NCBI GenBank assembly: GCA_035634055.1
Contig: DASQDR010000058.1
Coordinates: 31,831-95,830, forward strand
Direction: 5' to 3'
DNA from: JAICTV01 sp035634055
GTDB lineage: Bacteria > Planctomycetota > Phycisphaerae > Tepidisphaerales > Tepidisphaeraceae
DNA: 64,000 bases
Positions 60,852 through 64,000 of this stretch are shown here, in pieces. The translations under genes and the position numbers were made by a program. Under the pieces are notes generated by a model. That model made no database searches and was not told the origin of the DNA. It worked only from the letters and a program-made list of their open reading frames with translations. Within the stretch, counting starts at the first letter, position 1. Each line of letters opens with the position of its first letter.

Positions 60852-61667
60852 ATGATGCAAGAGACGGCTACCACAGGAGCATCCGTGCAGCGGCACCGCA
60901 GCAACGCCTTTACGTTGATCGAGGTCATCTCGGTGGTCGCCATCCTGGCGCTGCTGATGGCCATTGCCGCCTACGGGTTCAACAAGGTGATCGGCGGGTC
61001 CAAGCAGCGGGCCACCGAGGTCACCATGGGCAATTTGCGCAGCATGCTCACGGAGTACGAGGTGGTGAGCAAGGGGCTCACGCGGCAGCCGGCGCGCATG
61101 TGGGTGGGCGGCGCCACCGTCACGCTGGCCGGTACTTACAACATCTGGCGTGACGGCGACGCGGACACGGCCCTTCCGGAGCCGGACCCCATCCCCACCC
61201 CCGGCGACGTCACCACCGCCGCCGGCACCGGCGCCAACGGGCGCTACAGCGCCGACGGCATCGCCAACACCCAGCTCGTCCTGGGCATGCTCCAGCAGAT
61301 CCCGGCCGTTAAGACGGCGATGGCGCAGATTCCATCGTCACAGTACATGGAGACCATCCAGGCCGGGCATGGCGGGGTGAAGCTGACCGTGACCGAACCG
61401 AGCGGCTACGGCAACGGCAACAACAAGCCCGCGCCGCCCCTGGTTCTCGACGGGTGGGGCAACCCGATCCTGTTCGTCCCGTCCGGCGGCATCTACGACC
61501 TGACCGTGGGCGACGTGAAGCGCAAGCAGCAACCGACCACCCTTACCCCCCCCAGCAACGACGGTCCGATCAAGAGCCCCGACGCCCGCCCCTTCTGGGC
61601 CTCCGCCGGCCCCGACGGCGACTTCTCCAAGGGCGATGACAATATTTACTCGTTTGAGCAGCAGTGA
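60852..61667 (+). CDS. Prepilin-type protein 4 of the locus
   Basis: A 271-residue pseudopilin. The leader (MMQETATTGASVQRHRSN, 18 residues) ends in A before FTLIEVISVVAILALLMAIA, so Asn-Ala replaces the usual Gly at the cleavage site. The helix continues GFNKVIGGSKQRATEVTMGN, GspG-like. The end has FWASAGPDGDFSKGDDNIYS, a typical calcium-loop form (S-A-G-P-D-G-x-F-x-x-x-D-D-N-[IL]-Y). It is separated from the upstream gene by the inverted repeat and overlaps the next gene by GTGA. Confidence 0.9.
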   Translation: MMQETATTGASVQRHRSNAFTLIEVISVVAILALLMAIAAYGFNKVIGGSKQRATEVTMGNLRSMLTEYEVVSKGLTRQPARMWVGGATVTLAGTYNIWRDGDADTALPEPDPIPTPGDVTTAAGTGANGRYSADGIANTQLVLGMLQQIPAVKTAMAQIPSSQYMETIQAGHGGVKLTVTEPSGYGNGNNKPAPPLVLDGWGNPILFVPSGGIYDLTVGDVKRKQQPTTLTPPSNDGPIKSPDARPFWASAGPDGDFSKGDDNIYSFEQQ

Positions 61668-62830
61668 ACATGAGAGCGACCAAGCGACCAAGCGACGAAG
61701 GGACGAAGGGAATGACCGCCACCGTGCGCGCGGGTTCTTCCGCGAACCCGCTTGCTGGCGCCGTGGTCCAGGCATTCCCGCCGCCCTCGTCTTCCCCTTC
61801 GTCGCTCCATCGCTCCGTCGCTCCGTCGCTCTCTTCTCTCCCCCCTTCGTCGCTCCCTCTCCGCCGCGGCTTCACCCTCACCGAGATCCTCATCGTCATC
61901 GCGCTGATCGTCCTGGTGATCGCGCTGGCGGTGCCGGCGTTGAGCTTTATCACCGGGAACCGGTCGGTCGACGCCGGGGAGAACCTGGTGTCGGCGATGC
62001 TCAGCCGGGCGCGGGGCGAGGCGCTGCGGACCCACCGGGTGGCGGGCGTGGCGTTCTTCCGCGACCCCGCCACCGAGCGCACCGCGATGGCGATCGTCGT
62101 CCCCGCCGCCGACCGCAGCAACGCCTCCACCGAGCCGCCGGGGCTCGAGCAGTACAAGGGGTGGAAGGAAAAGCAGGAGGACGGCACCACCGCCGTCGAG
62201 TACTTCGTCGGCGACGTGGTCATTCACCTGGTGAACGATCCCGACACCACGCCGGCCAAGAAGACGACGCAGCTCTTCGTCTGCAAGGACCGGCACAACT
62301 CCACCGCCCACACGGCCCCGCCCAACGCGTCGTACTGGGGCTCGCTGGACGACGATGAGATCGACACGTTCGTCGGCTACGACTACCAGTACCTCCCCAG
62401 CGGCATCGGCGCCCAGACGATCAACGACCCCAACCCGACCAACGTCGGCGCGCCGCGCGACCGCTACCTGCGCAGCGGGCTGGTGCTGTTCGACGGCGAC
62501 GGCAACCTGATGCACCGCCAGTACACCATCACCGCCCCGACCGACGGCGATACCACGCACCTGTTCAGCGTGATGGGCTTCCACCTGCGCAACGCGCCGC
62601 TGAACGCGCAGCACGTCGGCGCCAACGTCAACTTCCCGACCTACAGCCAGATGGGCGTGGTGCTGTACGACGAGGAACAGTTCCGCGCCGCCGGCGGCTC
62701 GCAGGAAGACCCGCTCAACGAGAACGCGGCGATCACCCAGGCGGAGCAGAACGAGGAGAAGTGGCTCGACGGCTACTCCCTGAGCCTGATGGTCAACCGC
62801 TACAACGGCACCCTGGTGCGAGGCGAATGA
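61664..62830 (+). CDS. Prepilin-type protein 5 with repeat-derived leader
   Basis: A 388-residue pseudopilin of GspH type: RRGFTLTEILIVIALIVLVI, then GNRSVDAGENLVSAMLSRAR and GEALRTHRVAGVAFFRDPAT. The leader is about 68 residues. It is Ser/Pro/Arg-rich and is encoded by an imperfect inverted repeat (GAGCGACCAAGCGACGAAGG and its complement), so the repeat has become part of the signal sequence. The body is long and Asp/Asn/Thr-rich, with GLVLFDGDGNLMHRQYTIT near residues 275-295. The GTG 61664 overlaps the previous stop; an ATG follows at 61670. No start exists closer to the cleavage site in a good context. Confidence 0.85.
   Translation: MNMRATKRPSDEGTKGMTATVRAGSSANPLAGAVVQAFPPPSSSPSSLHRSVAPSLSSLPPSSLPLRRGFTLTEILIVIALIVLVIALAVPALSFITGNRSVDAGENLVSAMLSRARGEALRTHRVAGVAFFRDPATERTAMAIVVPAADRSNASTEPPGLEQYKGWKEKQEDGTTAVEYFVGDVVIHLVNDPDTTPAKKTTQLFVCKDRHNSTAHTAPPNASYWGSLDDDEIDTFVGYDYQYLPSGIGAQTINDPNPTNVGAPRDRYLRSGLVLFDGDGNLMHRQYTITAPTDGDTTHLFSVMGFHLRNAPLNAQHVGANVNFPTYSQMGVVLYDEEQFRAAGGSQEDPLNENAAITQAEQNEEKWLDGYSLSLMVNRYNGTLVRGE
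61674..61856. repeat. Imperfect inverted repeat inside the prepilin 5 leader
   Basis: AGCGACGAAGGG (61691..61702) pairs with CCCTTCGTCGCT (61795..61806). Both sides carry further GCGACCAA / CGCTCCGT hexamers, and CCCTTCGTCGCTCC recurs at about 61843..61856. Confidence 0.75.
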
Positions 62831-63915
62831 TGTTTGCTGAATCAGGCACGAAATCCCGAGGGTCCGAACGCGCAGGGCGGCAACGCCGGCGGGGCTACAG
62901 CTTCGCCGAGGTGCTGTTCGCCGTCGCGGTGCTGGGCATCGGGTTCATCATGGTCGCCGCCATCTTCCCCGTCGCCATCCAGCAGACGCAGGCCGCGATG
63001 GAGGAGACCATCGGCACCGCCGCCACGCGCAACGGCTCGGCCTACCTGCAGGGAACGATGTACTTCACCGCCGCCGGGCTGCCGCACACCGGCGCCGGCG
63101 GCAGCACCGCCAGCGGCACCGGGCCGGCCGATCCGCCGATGCTGTTCATGTTCAACGACCCGCGCATGGCCGGCGGCTTCGGCCCCGCGGGCGCCGCGAC
63201 GCCGGACAAGCTCTGGGACTCGGTCAAGAACAGCCTGATCGTCGCCAACGATCCGCGCTTCGCCATCATGGCGCTCTACAGCCGCCCGCAGGGCGCGCCG
63301 TTCGCCAAGATCGTCGTGTTCGGCGTGCGCATCCGGATCCGCGACGCCTACAAGAGCGTCGGGCAGTACAACGACGTCACCCGCCGAAACGCCAACGTCT
63401 GCGCCGAACTCGAGCCGCGCCCGGTCGCGGTGCAGCTCAAGGACAACACCGTGAGCGGCGCGCCCGACGAGATCCTGATCCGCAACATCAAGAAGGCGGA
63501 GGACCCCCTGGGCACGATCTCCGAGACCAGCAACGCGGCGCAGGCGGCGGCGGAAGGGGCGTACGTCGTCATCTCCGACGACCGCACCGGCGACAGCACC
63601 GGCACGCCCAACACCAACTACTACGGCCGGTCCAACGGCCGGATTTACCAGCTCGGCCGAGACCTCGGCGCCAGCGGCGCCTTCCGGCGCTTCGAGCTGG
63701 TCCCCGGGCAGGACATGCAGTCCGACGAGGAGGACATCCCGTACGCGAAGAACGGCGTCACCGGCAGCAAGGACGCCATCGCGTTCGTCGTCGGCCGCGG
63801 GTACGCCGACCTGAGCATCCCGAACAGCTACGCCGGCGGGGTGCAGGTGGTGCAGAAGTACGAGAACGTGGTCCCGCTCAAGGCCGCCGTCGTGGCCCCG
63901 GTTACACCTCCATGA
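62827..63915 (+). CDS. Prepilin-type protein 6 of the locus
   Basis: A 362-residue pseudopilin of PilV/GspI-like type. The leader (about 22 residues, RAGRQRRRG) precedes YSFAEVLFAVAVLGIGFIMV, so Tyr rather than Phe follows the Gly, with the conserved Glu at +5 shifted to E in S-F-A-E-V-L. The body has AIQQTQAAMEETIGTAATRN and IVVFGVRIRIRDAYKSVGQY. It ends in a Val/Pro tail. The start ATGATG overlaps the preceding stop (TGA 62828). It overlaps the next gene by ATGA. Confidence 0.88.
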   Translation: MMFAESGTKSRGSERAGRQRRRGYSFAEVLFAVAVLGIGFIMVAAIFPVAIQQTQAAMEETIGTAATRNGSAYLQGTMYFTAAGLPHTGAGGSTASGTGPADPPMLFMFNDPRMAGGFGPAGAATPDKLWDSVKNSLIVANDPRFAIMALYSRPQGAPFAKIVVFGVRIRIRDAYKSVGQYNDVTRRNANVCAELEPRPVAVQLKDNTVSGAPDEILIRNIKKAEDPLGTISETSNAAQAAAEGAYVVISDDRTGDSTGTPNTNYYGRSNGRIYQLGRDLGASGAFRRFELVPGQDMQSDEEDIPYAKNGVTGSKDAIAFVVGRGYADLSIPNSYAGGVQVVQKYENVVPLKAAVVAPVTPP

Positions 63916-64000
63916 GCAACTCCCCCCGTCGCCAACCCGCTGCCGCCGCCGCCGGCTTCACGCTCGTGGAGCTGATGATCTCCATCGCGATCGTGCTGAT
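63912..64000 (+). CDS. Prepilin-type protein 7, cut by the window end
   Basis: Only 29 residues are visible: MSNSPRRQPAAAAAG and FTLVELMISIAIVL, a short leader, a Gly and the start of the prepilin helix. The start overlaps the previous stop codon (ATGA). By position it may be the GspJ/PilW-like member of the set. The rest lies outside the window. Confidence 0.88.
   Translation, partial: MSNSPRRQPAAAAAGFTLVELMISIAIVL

Overview
This window looks like chromosomal DNA of a planctomycete, most likely from the Phycisphaerae side of the phylum. The evidence is strongly GC-rich coding DNA, a DUF1559-like prepilin with an H-x-DG tail motif, five proteins with an N-terminal LExRxL[LMY] motif (the LEPR-XLL type of sequence known from planctomycete surface proteins), a Tat-exported Gfo/Idh/MocA oxidoreductase, a PmoA/DUF6807 protein, CBM6/Calx-beta/kelch and beta-helix surface proteins, and an oversized SecA. 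The phylum is an inference from gene content; no rRNA is present. I saw no tRNA, rRNA, insertion sequence or CRISPR array.

Layout. 0-16 kb is mixed housekeeping: the end of coaD, a stand-alone prepilin, an ACT protein, a possibly degenerate HprK-like protein, a PA0069-type radical SAM protein, a GT4 glycosyltransferase, an LpxL-like acyltransferase, moaA, a secreted Gln-rich protein, trpC, a CPBP protease and tyrS. 16-30 kb is more accessory: a HEAT protein, a PhyH oxygenase, a frameshifted VapBC pair, PepF, a protein-arginine deiminase homologue, a DNA methylase followed by an intact VapBC-type pair, CsbD and CBS proteins, and a beta-helix surface protein. 30-42 kb is again housekeeping: der, cysH behind a striking palindrome, secA, a DUF2231 membrane protein, lipA and a D-2-hydroxyacid dehydrogenase. 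42-50 kb holds a small Cys/His protein, a second beta-helix protein, a Tat oxidoreductase, a CBM6/Calx-beta/kelch protein and a DUF6807 protein. 50.5-64 kb is a type IV pilus/type II secretion-like locus: pilB-like, pilT, a second pilB-like gene, a broken HEPN gene pair, pilC, then at least six prepilin genes in overlapping order, the last cut by the window edge.

Two organisational themes stand out. First, about eleven genes have a TAnnnT -10-like hexamer only 6-10 nt before the start codon and usually no Shine-Dalgarno, which suggests leaderless mRNAs beside a second class with clear AGGAG sites. Second, several families of short palindromic or tandem repeats lie between genes. One family (arms beginning GTCATCCCGAAGCGTACTC) is present five times, and other repeat types appear to have entered coding sequence (moaA, and the leader of one prepilin).

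The most unusual single gene is 22434..24629. It carries the middle and catalytic domains of vertebrate-type protein-arginine deiminases with the Asp, His-x-Asp and Cys catalytic residues all present, behind a planctomycete LExRRLM motif. Other notable points are a SecA whose C-terminal third seems to contain four copies of a W-A-x4-[FY] wing module, and two toxin-antitoxin-like pairs in which both genes carry a frameshift.
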